A stretch of DNA of 57,995 bases from Acetivibrio ethanolgignens. GTDB taxonomy: Bacteria > Bacillota > Clostridia > Lachnospirales > Lachnospiraceae. Position 1 is the stretch's first letter. Each line of letters opens with the position of its first letter. Position numbers and translations under genes: made by a program. Positions 25,568-35,543 of this stretch are shown here, in pieces. The notes under the pieces were generated by a model. That model did no database searches and was not told the origin of the DNA. It saw only the letters and a list, made by a program, of their open reading frames with translations. The stretch is from assembly GCF_001461035.1 (NCBI RefSeq), contig NZ_LNAM01000079.1, forward strand, positions 1 to 57,995. Reading direction: 5' to 3'.

Positions 25568-27283
25568 ATGTTATACGATTTTATTTTAGAAAATGGAAGG
25601 ATTGTCGATGGAACCGGCGGAAAGCCTTATTTGGGTGATATCTGCGTCTCCAATGGAAAAATTGCTGCAGTTTTTCCAGCCGACTCCCTGGATGCCAATT
25701 CTGCCCTATCCAAAGCCAGCCAAGTCTATGATGTTCACGGAGCCTATATTACTCCTGGCTTCATTGATATCCACCGTCATGCAGATGTCAACCTGTTTAC
25801 AAAGGATTTTGGCAAGCCAGAGCTTCATCAGGGTCTTACCACCATTATTAACGGCAACTGTGGTCTAAGTGTAGTACCCTGCCCTCCACAGTACAGAAAT
25901 GATATCTATACCATGCTGCAGCCGGTCATTGGTGAGGTTCCTGCAGACAAGGAATTTTCTGACTTTGAAGAATACATGGGGCTGGTAAAAAAGCAGCCCC
26001 TTCCACTAAATGTGGGTATGGATATCGGCAACGGAACAGTCCGGGCTGCCGTCCGGGGCTACCGTCCGGGAAAGCTCACCAGGGAGGAAGTAAAAGAAGC
26101 CCAGGACTATATCCGAAGCTCCTTAAAAGCCGGTGCTCTGGCTGTAACCCTTGGTATCGTCTACTCACCGGAAAACTGCTATGATAAGGATGACTTTGTC
26201 GAGGTTTTAAAGCCTATGACCGAATTTGACGTTCCATTAGTCACCCATATCCGTGGGGAAGGTGATTTGTTCTTAGAGTCCCTTGAGGAGGTTATCTACA
26301 TAGCAAAAAAACTCTCAGTTCACCTGCATGTCAGCCATTTTAAGTGTATCGGAAAACGCAACTGGGGCCATGTAACCAGGCAGGCCCGAGCTCTGTTAGA
26401 TAAAGTAAGAAAGGAAGGACTCCCTGTCACCTGCGATGTCTATCCCTATACAGCAGGCTCTACCCAACTGATTCAAATTCTACCACCGGAATATATCGAA
26501 GGTGGTGCCCCAGGTATCGTTTCCAGGCTTAAGAACCCTGTACTTCGGAAAGAGCTTAGAGAAATCCTTTCCAAGCCTTCCGATACCTTTGAAAATCTGG
26601 TGTCCTCCATCGGCTGGGAAAATATCCGTATGAGTACGCTGACCTTACCGGAGCATGCACCTTACAGCGGAAAATCCATTACTGAGATTGCTAAAATGCA
26701 AGGGAAGGACCCCTTTGACTGTGCCTGCGATATGCTGATTGCCGAAGAATGCCGGATTTCCATGGTAGATTTCATCGTATCTGAAGAGGATATCCGAGAA
26801 AACCTTCAATATCCTTATAGTGCCATTATCTCCGATTCCGTTTATCCAACCGGAGGTGTATGGCATCCTCGGCTTTTTGCTGCCTTTCCAAAAGTCTTAA
26901 AGGAATATGTCCACGATGAGCCGGTTCTTACTATAGAAAATGCTATCCGCAAGATGACCGGCTTTCCGGCAGATATTTACCATCTGAAGGGCAAAGGCTA
27001 CTTAAAAGAAGGCTTTGATGCTGATATCAACGTGTTTTCCCTGGAAAATATCAGTCCAAAAGCTACCTACGAAAATCCAAACCAGTTTTCCTCCGGTTTT
27101 GACTATATCTTTATTAATGGACAGCTGGTATTGAAGGATGACTGCCTGACAGATGCTTTAGCAGGACAAGTTATTTTAGCTTCTGACAAAGATAGCAAAG
27201 CTTATAATAGATTAACTCCCTGCTCCCTTGCGTACTCCACCACATCCGGCTTCCAGATAGAGGACTGCACCTCTCCGATGTGA
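25568..27283 (+). CDS. N-acyl-D-amino-acid deacylase / D-aminoacylase family
   Basis: 571 aa amidohydrolase. Metal ligands are visible in GFIDIHRHADVN (HxH), the NGNCGLSVVP cysteine, LVTHIRGEG, LHVSHFKCIG and IISDSVYPTGGVWHP, which together match D-aminoacylases that free D-amino acids from N-acyl forms. The C-terminal 30 residues run past the usual end (DADINVF...VLKDD) and overlap the 3' end of convergent asnA by 82 bp, so the tail may be an extension through loss of an earlier stop. Confidence 0.87.
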   Translation: MLYDFILENGRIVDGTGGKPYLGDICVSNGKIAAVFPADSLDANSALSKASQVYDVHGAYITPGFIDIHRHADVNLFTKDFGKPELHQGLTTIINGNCGLSVVPCPPQYRNDIYTMLQPVIGEVPADKEFSDFEEYMGLVKKQPLPLNVGMDIGNGTVRAAVRGYRPGKLTREEVKEAQDYIRSSLKAGALAVTLGIVYSPENCYDKDDFVEVLKPMTEFDVPLVTHIRGEGDLFLESLEEVIYIAKKLSVHLHVSHFKCIGKRNWGHVTRQARALLDKVRKEGLPVTCDVYPYTAGSTQLIQILPPEYIEGGAPGIVSRLKNPVLRKELREILSKPSDTFENLVSSIGWENIRMSTLTLPEHAPYSGKSITEIAKMQGKDPFDCACDMLIAEECRISMVDFIVSEEDIRENLQYPYSAIISDSVYPTGGVWHPRLFAAFPKVLKEYVHDEPVLTIENAIRKMTGFPADIYHLKGKGYLKEGFDADINVFSLENISPKATYENPNQFSSGFDYIFINGQLVLKDDCLTDALAGQVILASDKDSKAYNRLTPCSLAYSTTSGFQIEDCTSPM

Positions 27284-28212
27284 GCTCTTCTCATAAAAAA
27301 CATACAAATACGGGACTGTCCAATACCCCCGCCGATAGTATATGGAAGCTCTCCGTTAAGCAAGGCTTTCTGGAATGGAAGCTTTGCACGCTCCTCACAG
27401 CCTCTTTGCCTAAGCTGCCGCTCCAAAGTCTCTTCATCCACACGGATACCCATAGAAGAAAGCTCCAGAGCAATATCCAGCACTGGATAATAAACCAGAA
27501 TATCGCCATTTAGATGCCAATCATCGTAGTCTGGCGCTCTGCCATCATGGGGCTCATCATTACTCAATACATCTCCTATCTGCATCAGAAAAACAGCTCC
27601 CCACTTTTTAGCGGCCTCATGCTCTCTCTCCTTAGAGCTAAGCCCTGGATAGGCATCCAAAAGCTCCTGAGTTGTTATAAAATGAATCTGCTCCGGCAGA
27701 ATTTCATCAATAAAATCATATTTTTCTGCCATATATTTTTCTGTTTTCCGAAGAGCCAGGTACACACGCTCTACCACAATACGGAGGGTTTCCTCATTTC
27801 GCTCTTCCTTATGTATAATTTTTTCCCAGTCCCACTGATCCACATACAGAGAATGGATATTATCCGTATCCTCATCCCGCCGGATAGCACTCATATCCGT
27901 ATAAAGGCCCTCTCCATAGGTAAATTCATATCGCTTCAAGGCCTGTCGCTTCCATTTTGCCAGAGAATGCACAATCTCTACTGGTGCATCCCCCTGCTCC
28001 TTAATTCCAAAGCTTACCGGCCGCTCCACACCATTCAGGTTATCATTTAAGCCGCTCTCCGGCCGTACAAACAGCGGTGCTGATACACGGGTTAAATTTA
28101 ACGCCTTTGCCAGGGCACGCTCAAAAAAGTCCTTTACCTCCTTAATTGCAATCTCTGTATCCTTAATTGACTGAGGACTTTTGTATCCATCAGGGATATA
28201 TAAACGCTCCAT
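27202..28212 (-). CDS. asnA: Aspartate--ammonia ligase
   Basis: 336 aa, normal for AsnA, which makes asparagine from aspartate, ammonia and ATP with a class-II synthetase fold. Recognisable stretches are RVSAPLFVRPESGLNDNLNG, VHSLAKWKRQALKRY, YTDMSAIRRDED and the ending GGGIGQSRICMFFMRRAHIG. The conserved C-terminus is encoded inside the overlap with the D-aminoacylase gene. It is downstream of DUF5692 and probably part of the same minus-strand operon. Confidence 0.96.
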   Translation of the reverse strand: MERLYIPDGYKSPQSIKDTEIAIKEVKDFFERALAKALNLTRVSAPLFVRPESGLNDNLNGVERPVSFGIKEQGDAPVEIVHSLAKWKRQALKRYEFTYGEGLYTDMSAIRRDEDTDNIHSLYVDQWDWEKIIHKEERNEETLRIVVERVYLALRKTEKYMAEKYDFIDEILPEQIHFITTQELLDAYPGLSSKEREHEAAKKWGAVFLMQIGDVLSNDEPHDGRAPDYDDWHLNGDILVYYPVLDIALELSSMGIRVDEETLERQLRQRGCEERAKLPFQKALLNGELPYTIGGGIGQSRICMFFMRRAHIGEVQSSIWKPDVVEYAREQGVNLL

Positions 28213-28254
28213 ATTTCCAATTCCTTTCTTCTCAAAAAATTATTTGTTATTTTA

Positions 28255-29295
28255 TTACTTTTCAGCTCTTTCCATAGCAAGCTTAAAATCTCTTTGATCG
28301 GTAAAGATTTCATTCTTATACGGGTTCTTCCTTTGTTCTATGGAACGCTTTACAATGAAAGCAAATACAATTACGTTAGCTGCCAATGCTATAATGGCAA
28401 TAACCCCCTGCATTGTCGGATTAGCTGTAGTTGGTCTGACTGCTGCATCCATAAATCCATCTGCATAGACACTGGTAATCGTCGTAAATCGGCTTGCATC
28501 CTGGAACAGTGGAAATACCTGGGCAAACATACACCATAAAGCCAGAGTATTGGCCCGGTTCTGAATCCAGCCTCCTTTATTCCACAGGGCATTAGCAAAG
28601 GTTGGTGCCAGCAAAAGAGCGAGACCGCAGTACCACGCATGGGTCGGAAGGTTATTGTAGGTATATTCAAAGTTCCACAAATCGTAAGCAAGGATAAAGC
28701 ACCAGGTCATATCCGGCCAGAGCATATCGTCCTGCTTTTTAGAAGAATAGATTCCCCACCAGCCGGTCATACACAGGATATTTAAGATACCTGCAATGCC
28801 ATTAACCCAGTTCCACCAGCCGCCATAAAGCCAGACATTCTCAGAGGAGAGCCACCAACGGTCTCCGTACTCTGCCATTGCCATAGCACCACGGATGCCA
28901 GATTCAAAATCACTTACAACTGCAATCAGAATATTAATTGCAACAATTAAAAATGGGAATACCTTGAACCATTCAGTTTTTCCAATGCTCCACTTGTATT
29001 TAAGCATCATAAAGCCAATACAGCCTGCCGTTGCTGCATAAAGCTTTGCATAATGAAACCAGCTGTTCATATGGGTATAGGTAGGATTTGTAAGAGCCCA
29101 TTCCCCACCATTAGAAGCACCTACATAGATTGCGACAAAATAGATAGTCAATGCCGCCGGTAGTATCAGAAAGCAGAAAATACCTCCCTTTTTCGTACGA
29201 CGTGCAATTTCATTAGCAAGTACCAGCCCGGCAAAAACCATAAGCCATCCTAACAGCTGCCATCCAGCATTTTCACCATAAATCTGAAATAACAT
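28255..29295 (-). CDS. DUF5692 multi-pass membrane protein
   Basis: 346 aa with about nine hydrophobic helices, rich in Trp. Landmarks are SDFESGIRGAMAMAEYGDRW, NWVNGIAGILNILCMTGWWG and DMTWCFILAYDLWNFEYTYN. I recognise this as the DUF5692 family; its function is unknown. ATG at 29295 (MLFQIYGENAG) is preferred to the upstream ATG that overlaps glpP, because GAAGGAG lies ahead. Position between glpP and asnA is suggestive of an operon only. Confidence 0.8.
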   Translation of the reverse strand: MLFQIYGENAGWQLLGWLMVFAGLVLANEIARRTKKGGIFCFLILPAALTIYFVAIYVGASNGGEWALTNPTYTHMNSWFHYAKLYAATAGCIGFMMLKYKWSIGKTEWFKVFPFLIVAINILIAVVSDFESGIRGAMAMAEYGDRWWLSSENVWLYGGWWNWVNGIAGILNILCMTGWWGIYSSKKQDDMLWPDMTWCFILAYDLWNFEYTYNNLPTHAWYCGLALLLAPTFANALWNKGGWIQNRANTLALWCMFAQVFPLFQDASRFTTITSVYADGFMDAAVRPTTANPTMQGVIAIIALAANVIVFAFIVKRSIEQRKNPYKNEIFTDQRDFKLAMERAEK

Positions 29296-29338
29296 ATTCT
29301 TTTTCTCTCCTTCATTAATTTTTATAACACCGTCTCCA

Positions 29339-29908
29339 TTACCCAATCTCTTCTAAAAAGTCAAATGCCGTCAGTGCCAGCTTCATATCTGATATCGTCA
29401 CTGCACAGGCACCATTTTTTAAACACTCCTCTATCTGCTCCCGGCTCCGTATCAATCCACCACTCATCATAGGCACATTTACCCTTTCCTTCAGTCCTGG
29501 TATAATAGAAGAAGCAAGCCCCGGAAGCACCTCCATATAATCCGGCTGTACGGTGCTACACAGGTTCAAGCCCTTTTCCAAGGATTTTGTATCAATCAGG
29601 AAAAGTCTTAAAATTGCAAGCTTTTTGTTTCTCTTTGCCGTCTCTACTACCTTTCCCTTTGTGGAGATTACACCATCTACCCGAAGCCTCTGACAGGCAT
29701 ATTCACAGCCGTACTCATCACCAGACAAGCCGTGTATCAGCTCCAGATGTACTAAAACCTTTTTTCCTTTTTTCTTTGCCATAGGCAGCATCTGCTCCAT
29801 CAGGGAAATATGAAGGTTCATCAGCACACAATATTCCAGACTGCTTTCCAGAAACTTTTCAAAATCCTTCATATTGGTCACTGCCGGTACAATCCTCTGA
29901 TTTATCAT
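29339..29908 (-). CDS. glpP: Glycerol-3-phosphate-responsive antiterminator GlpP
   Basis: 189 aa TIM-barrel-like RNA-binding antiterminator. Typical stretches are VPAVTNMKDFEKFLES, VHLELIHGLSGDEYG, GVISTKGKVVETAKR, QPDYMEVLPGLASSIIPGL and MSGGLIRSREQIEECLKNGA. GlpP binds leader RNA of glycerol genes when glycerol-3-phosphate is present. No glpFKD genes are in the window, so its targets lie elsewhere. It starts 8 bp after trpS. Confidence 0.92.
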   Translation of the reverse strand: MINQRIVPAVTNMKDFEKFLESSLEYCVLMNLHISLMEQMLPMAKKKGKKVLVHLELIHGLSGDEYGCEYACQRLRVDGVISTKGKVVETAKRNKKLAILRLFLIDTKSLEKGLNLCSTVQPDYMEVLPGLASSIIPGLKERVNVPMMSGGLIRSREQIEECLKNGACAVTISDMKLALTAFDFLEEIG

Positions 29909-29916
29909 AGTTCCTC

Positions 29917-30921
29917 CTAACGGATACGCTCAGTCAAGCCCACCTTCTTCTGAACCTTGCGAAGAGTCTTATTGCTGAAATACTGGGCTTTTTCATCATT
30001 TTCCTTAATAACACGGTCAAGATATGCCTTGTCCTTTAATATTTCATCATAGCGGCTTTGAAGCGGTGCCAGAAGGTCAGCTACCGCAAAGCCTACTGCC
30101 AGCTTAAACTCACCATAGCCCTTACCATCAAATTCCTTTTCAATCTCCTTGCGGCTTTTTCCTGTCACTGCACTATAAATATCAATTAAGTTGCTGACTC
30201 CCGGCTTATCCTCATGGTAGACGATTTCTGCACCGGAATCTGTAACTGCACGCTTAAACTTACGGATAATTGTATCCTTATCATCCAAAAGATAAATAGT
30301 GGCATTTTCATTTTCATCTGACTTGGACATCTTTTTTGTTGGCTCCTGCAGGCTCATAATCCTTGCCCCCACCTTACCAATATAAGCCTCCGGCATCGTA
30401 AATACATCCCCATAAATATTATTGAAACGCTCTGCGATATCCCTGGTAATCTCCAAATGCTGCTTCTGGTCAGCTCCAATTGGAACTACATCCGTTTGAT
30501 ACAGCAAAATATCAGCAGCCATCAGCACCGGATAGGTGTAAAGGCCAGCATTTATGTTGTCTGCATGCTTTGCAGACTTATCCTTAAACTGGGTCATGCG
30601 GTTTAATTCACCCATATAGGTAAAGCAGCTTAATATCCAGCTAAGCTCTGCGTGACCAGACACATGGGACTGAAAATAGATACAGTTCTTCTCCGGGTCA
30701 AGACCTGCTGCTACATACAAAGCATATAAAGCCCTCGCCCTCTGGCGAAGCTCCGTCGGGTTCTGTCGCACCGTCAGAGAATGTAAATCCATAACTCCAT
30801 AAAAGCACTCGTATTCATCGCTTAAATTTATCCAATTTTTTAAGGCTCCCAGATAATTTCCCAGGGTCAGCTTCCCTGTAGACTGCATACCGCTGTATAA
30901 AACCTTTTTATCATTTAACAT
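29917..30921 (-). CDS. trpS: Tryptophan--tRNA ligase
   Basis: 334 aa class I synthetase. The HIGH-like motif is in SGMQSTGKLTLGNYLGAL and the KMSKS loop is complete (PTKKMSKSDENEN). PIGADQKQHLEITRDIA is the tryptophan/ATP pocket. It charges tRNA-Trp. No T-box leader is visible in the 150 bp upstream, where one might be expected in Firmicutes. Confidence 0.96.
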   Translation of the reverse strand: MLNDKKVLYSGMQSTGKLTLGNYLGALKNWINLSDEYECFYGVMDLHSLTVRQNPTELRQRARALYALYVAAGLDPEKNCIYFQSHVSGHAELSWILSCFTYMGELNRMTQFKDKSAKHADNINAGLYTYPVLMAADILLYQTDVVPIGADQKQHLEITRDIAERFNNIYGDVFTMPEAYIGKVGARIMSLQEPTKKMSKSDENENATIYLLDDKDTIIRKFKRAVTDSGAEIVYHEDKPGVSNLIDIYSAVTGKSRKEIEKEFDGKGYGEFKLAVGFAVADLLAPLQSRYDEILKDKAYLDRVIKENDEKAQYFSNKTLRKVQKKVGLTERIR

Positions 30922-31074
30922 AGCCTCTCCTCTTTTCCTCTTTTTTGAAGTTTCCCTATATTGCTATATAATACCATAATCTTAATTGCATTTCCAGTGG
31001 TTTTCCTGCATTTGTATTTTCATTTTTCCATTGCTTCTGCATATATTAATTAAAAAGAGCCGGAGGATATTATT

Positions 31075-31479
31075 TTGGACCAGCATAATATCGAAATGAT
31101 AAAGGCAGCTCTGCCCTATATGAATTCCCGTGCCCAGAAATCCTTTGAAATTCTGGTCAAAACCGATGAACTCAGGAATACAATACAAAATTTAGATTCC
31201 AAAGAGCTTTCTGCCTGTGATGTAAAGCCTAATTCCATTGACATGGAAACCTTTCTTCTCCAAATGCGTTCCTTAAGCAACAAGCGAGAAAGTGAAATGA
31301 TTGACAGTATGCTTCATTTCATCAAAATGCAAAAGCTCCTTACCGCTTATCGGAGCTTTATGAACAACAAACCGGAAAATGCAGATAATTTGATGGAATT
31401 TTTCCTGTCACAGATGGCTCCCGAGCAGAAAGCCAATTTTGAAAACATTAATATGATGTTCAATGCCATGAATAATTAA
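31075..31479 (+). CDS. Conserved helical protein, unknown function
   Basis: 134 aa, starting at TTG with CCGGAGG ahead. It is wholly helical by composition, with Met-rich ends (LLQMRSL, NINMMFNAMNN) and no motif I recognise. It is followed 11 bp later by a second small helical gene, and a terminator ends the pair. The pair is divergent from trpS. Confidence 0.6.
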   Translation: MDQHNIEMIKAALPYMNSRAQKSFEILVKTDELRNTIQNLDSKELSACDVKPNSIDMETFLLQMRSLSNKRESEMIDSMLHFIKMQKLLTAYRSFMNNKPENADNLMEFFLSQMAPEQKANFENINMMFNAMNN

Positions 31480-31490
31480 GGAGGATTGCT

Positions 31491-31781
31491 ATGACAGATA
31501 TGAGCTGGATACATAATCCAGAGCTAAAACGCCTAAGCCCACGTAAAATGGAGCTTGTAACAAAACTGGTAGAAGAAACTAACGGGAAAACACTTTCCCA
31601 GTCTATCCCTGTTCTTGTAAGTATTAACAAAACCCTGCAAACCGAAGGTCTTTCCTTTACCGAAGAGGAAAGTGCCTTGATTTTAGATATTCTGACCAGA
31701 GATATGACGCTAAAGGAAAAGCAGCAGGTCGAACAGATGAAGCAGATTATTATAAAACAAATTGCTAAAATCCAGAAATAA
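31491..31781 (+). CDS. Small conserved helical protein, unknown function
   Basis: 96 aa, AAGGAGG before the ATG. It is highly charged and helical (LSPRKMELVTKLVEETNGK, MTLKEKQQVEQMKQIIIKQI), with no cysteines and no signal peptide. It is coupled to the preceding 134-aa gene, with which it may form a complex; this is inference from gene order. Confidence 0.6.
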   Translation: MTDMSWIHNPELKRLSPRKMELVTKLVEETNGKTLSQSIPVLVSINKTLQTEGLSFTEEESALILDILTRDMTLKEKQQVEQMKQIIIKQIAKIQK

Positions 31782-31786
31782 ATTAG

Positions 31787-31830
31787 AAAGGAGCTTCCAC
31801 ACCAGTTATCGGTGCAGAAGCTCCTCTTTT
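31787..31830. terminator. Terminator between convergent genes
   Basis: AAAGGAGCTTC and GAAGCTCCTCTTTT, with an inner CACACC/GGTG pairing, form a long stem ending in T4. It closes the small-protein pair and probably also serves the opposite strand. Confidence 0.8.
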
Positions 31831-31842
31831 AGTATAAATTAT

Positions 31843-32976
31843 CTATTTTTCTTTTAATAATTCTACAACCCGCTTTGTCGACCTTCCATCAAAATATTGG
31901 TAGCTCTCTTTTTTAAAGCGGGAAAGCCTTTCATAATCATAGGAATGCTCTCTTATTTCTGCCAGTAGAAGCTCACAAAGCTCCCCTGTCGTATAAGCGA
32001 TCGGACCTGGCATATCCTTTTTATAATCTACATAGGTGCCTCTTCCATCCTGCAGAAAATCGTCCAAATCATAAGCATAGAAATAAATAGGCTTATCCAG
32101 AATACAGTAATCAAAAATAACAGAAGAATAGTCTGTTATCAGAGCTGTACTCACCTCATACAGTGTATTAATGTCAGGAAAACGGCTTAAATTTACAAGA
32201 CGGCTGCCAAAATTCTTTTGATATTGCTCCTCGTGGAAGGCCGCTGCTACAAAGGGATGAAGTCGAAGCCCTACTGCATATTCATCGGGAAGTCTCGTAA
32301 GTAATAGCTCCAAATCCAGCATAACCTGTGGCTTTTTTGCCTCCTTATCCCGAAAGGTAGGGGTGTATAAAAGAAGCTTCTTTTCTCTTAACGCAGGATA
32401 CGCAGCATAAAACCCGGCTCTATTTTTCTCTCTTTGCTTTTCATCAAAAAGAGCATCTGTTCTTGGAAGCCCCAAGGCATAAATCTTTTCTGCCGGAATA
32501 CCAAAGGCACTCTGATACAGCCATGCCATCCCTTGTGCATTGACAATCATATGGGTAATTGCCTCATTCGCCCTGGCCTCCAGCTTTTTTAAGCGTCCTG
32601 TATTATAGTCCTGACCGAATTTCTTAATCGTACCGGTTCCATGCCACAGCTGGATTACTTTTACTTCCTTTGGAAATCTGAGATAGGCCATCGGCAAAAA
32701 AACATTATCCTGCAGCACACAGCTAGCTGTAGCCAGGTGATAGCTCTTTCCAAAATAAAAGGATAATTTTTTTTCATCACCACGTTTCAGCCGTATAATC
32801 TCATAATCTTCTTCCCTGGAAAGCTCCTCCAGCACCATTCCGACATTACTTTCCTTACTGGAATCATGGGTCATAATTCCAAAAACCTTTTCTTCCTTCC
32901 GTTTACACATAAGAGTACATAACCAATAATTCCATGCAAAAAGAAGATATCCTATGGTTTTTAATTTTTCTTTCAT
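31843..32976 (-). CDS. CDP-glycerol glycerophosphotransferase family (TagB/TagF-like)
   Basis: 377 aa GT-B glycerophosphotransferase. Motifs include VIQLWHGTGTIKKFGQDY, KLLLYTPTFRDKEA, LRLHPFV, ALITDYSSVIFDYCILDKPI and a C-terminal RFKKESYQYFDGRSTKRVVE. It transfers glycerol-phosphate from CDP-glycerol to a wall teichoic acid or related glycan linkage unit at the membrane. An N-terminal hydrophobic stretch (IGYLLFAWNYWLCTLM) may hold it to the membrane. The gene lies just after ilvC. Confidence 0.9.
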   Translation of the reverse strand: MKEKLKTIGYLLFAWNYWLCTLMCKRKEEKVFGIMTHDSSKESNVGMVLEELSREEDYEIIRLKRGDEKKLSFYFGKSYHLATASCVLQDNVFLPMAYLRFPKEVKVIQLWHGTGTIKKFGQDYNTGRLKKLEARANEAITHMIVNAQGMAWLYQSAFGIPAEKIYALGLPRTDALFDEKQREKNRAGFYAAYPALREKKLLLYTPTFRDKEAKKPQVMLDLELLLTRLPDEYAVGLRLHPFVAAAFHEEQYQKNFGSRLVNLSRFPDINTLYEVSTALITDYSSVIFDYCILDKPIYFYAYDLDDFLQDGRGTYVDYKKDMPGPIAYTTGELCELLLAEIREHSYDYERLSRFKKESYQYFDGRSTKRVVELLKEK

Positions 32977-32987
32977 TTTACCAAATC

Positions 32988-34004
<1,017 letters not shown>

Positions 34005-34023
34005 TCATCCTCCAATTTGTTTG

Positions 34024-34530
34024 TTAATCATCTATGTAGTCAGCTAAATCTCCGGCACCTCTGGTAAGTCCGGTGATACCAGTCCGTACCAGCTCCTTGA
34101 TTTCAAAGCCGTCTAACAGCTTAATAAAGGCATCCAGCTTTGCCTGGTTTCCTGTCAGCTCTATCATCATGGACTCCATAGCTACATCCACAATCTTCGC
34201 CCGGAAAATATCAGCCACAGCAATAATAGCCTGGCGTTCATTCTGCCCTGCCAGCACCTTAACTAAAATCAGCTCTCTGCATACGCTTTCACCGTCTGCC
34301 AGCTCCTTGATTTCCCTGACATCCTCCAGCTTCGCCAGCTGCTTTCTAATCTGCTCTAAAATCTGCTCATCCCCAGTCACAGCTACCGTCATCCGGGAAT
34401 ACGCAGGATTCTCTGTCTCACTTACGGTAAGACTGTCAATATTATATCCACGGCGGCTGAAAAGACCGGATACCCGGCTCAGAACACCTGCCGTATTATC
34501 TACAAGAATTGATAGCACCATTCTCCTCAT
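34024..34530 (-). CDS. ilvN: Acetolactate synthase small (regulatory) subunit
   Basis: 168 aa with an N-terminal ACT domain (LVDNTAGVLSRVSGLFSRRG YNIDSL, valine-binding) and the C-terminal domain of full-length small subunits. It controls the catalytic subunit and gives valine feedback. The large subunit is not adjacent, which is unusual but known where ilvB lies elsewhere. A strong promoter lies directly upstream. Confidence 0.93.
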   Translation of the reverse strand: MRRMVLSILVDNTAGVLSRVSGLFSRRGYNIDSLTVSETENPAYSRMTVAVTGDEQILEQIRKQLAKLEDVREIKELADGESVCRELILVKVLAGQNERQAIIAVADIFRAKIVDVAMESMMIELTGNQAKLDAFIKLLDGFEIKELVRTGITGLTRGAGDLADYIDD

Positions 34531-34557
34531 CGTAATTCCTCCATAAATTTAAAAGTT

Positions 34558-34586
34558 ATTGTAGCAATATCAGTTTGTTTTGTCAA
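34558..34586 (-). promoter_or_regulatory. ilvN-ilvC promoter
   Basis: TTGACA (34581-34586), a 17-bp spacer and TACAAT (34558-34563) on the minus strand. The promoter is squeezed between the LCP stop codon and ilvN. The leader is too short for an attenuator. Confidence 0.8.
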
Positions 34587-34589
34587 TAG

Positions 34590-35531
34590 CTATTCTGCTG
34601 CCTCAAAAATAAACTTATTCATTGCCTCTACATTCCCAGGCAGATTCAGTACCAGCACCTTTTCCTTCCCTATCGTTTCCGGCGTATGTGCCTCATCTGT
34701 CGGTATACGAAACTGCTTGATTTCTGTTGTCCCCATCATCAGTACCGAAAACATATAAGAATAAATCTGTTCATTCGACAAATCTGTTACAATATTCGGC
34801 AGCATCTTTTCGGCCAACGTTTTAATTTCTCCCATAGACATACTCTTTACATCGGTAAACATGGACTGGATTACCGTCCGCTGCCTCTCTGTTCTCCTAA
34901 AGTCGGAGCGTCCTACCTGGCGAATCCGGGAATAAGCAAGAGCCTGGGCACCATTCATAATATTTTTCCCTGGCTTAAGTCCATTCTTTACCTTTGGATG
35001 CCGTTTATAGGCTTTTACCAGATACTCATATTCGGCCTGAGTCAGCTCAATTTCTACACCATCCATAGCATCAATAACCTCCTGAAAGGCCTTAAAATCT
35101 ACAACGGCATAACCATCCAGCTTTAAGCCGAAATTTGCTGCAATCGTCTGATACAAAAGAGAGACCCCGCCATAGGAATAAGCAGCATTAAACTTATGGG
35201 TACCATGCCCCGGTATCTCAACCCACATATCCCGCATCAGAGAAGTAAGCTTTAGCTGCTTGTGCTTCATATCCAATGTCGCTATCATCACGGTATCTGA
35301 GCGTCCTGACTCAGACCAGCTTTCCCGCTTATCCGCTCCTACCAGTAAAATATTTACAATCTTATCGTCCGAGGTCAGATTTTCTTCTCCTGCTACTGCC
35401 TCCGACAAATTAATTGCAGACTTTCTATCCAGTTTATTCAGGGTACTGTCCAGCTCATACTGAACCCGGGCTACCCCTACACCCGCTATGATTGCTATTA
35501 AAAAGCTAAGTACCAGTAAAAATCGTTTCAT
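34590..35531 (-). CDS. LytR-CpsA-Psr (LCP) family wall-polymer transferase
   Basis: 313 aa. An N-terminal membrane anchor (FLLVLSFLIAIIAGVGVA) is followed by the LCP domain: VNILLVGADKRE, SGRSDTVMIATLDMKHKQL, LTSLMRDMWVEIPGHGTHKF, AYSYGG and SRIRQVGRSDFRRTERQRTV. The arginines and aspartates that bind the polyprenyl pyrophosphate are present. LCP enzymes attach teichoic acids or capsules to peptidoglycan outside the cell. The neighbours are glycosyltransferases and a TagB-like enzyme. Confidence 0.93.
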   Translation of the reverse strand: MKRFLLVLSFLIAIIAGVGVARVQYELDSTLNKLDRKSAINLSEAVAGEENLTSDDKIVNILLVGADKRESWSESGRSDTVMIATLDMKHKQLKLTSLMRDMWVEIPGHGTHKFNAAYSYGGVSLLYQTIAANFGLKLDGYAVVDFKAFQEVIDAMDGVEIELTQAEYEYLVKAYKRHPKVKNGLKPGKNIMNGAQALAYSRIRQVGRSDFRRTERQRTVIQSMFTDVKSMSMGEIKTLAEKMLPNIVTDLSNEQIYSYMFSVLMMGTTEIKQFRIPTDEAHTPETIGKEKVLVLNLPGNVEAMNKFIFEAAE

Positions 35532-35543
35532 CCTGTCTCCTAT

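Noticed and set aside
30922-31074. T-box leader ahead of trpS
   Set aside because: No specifier stem, T-box sequence or terminator/antiterminator pair could be seen in the 150 bp.
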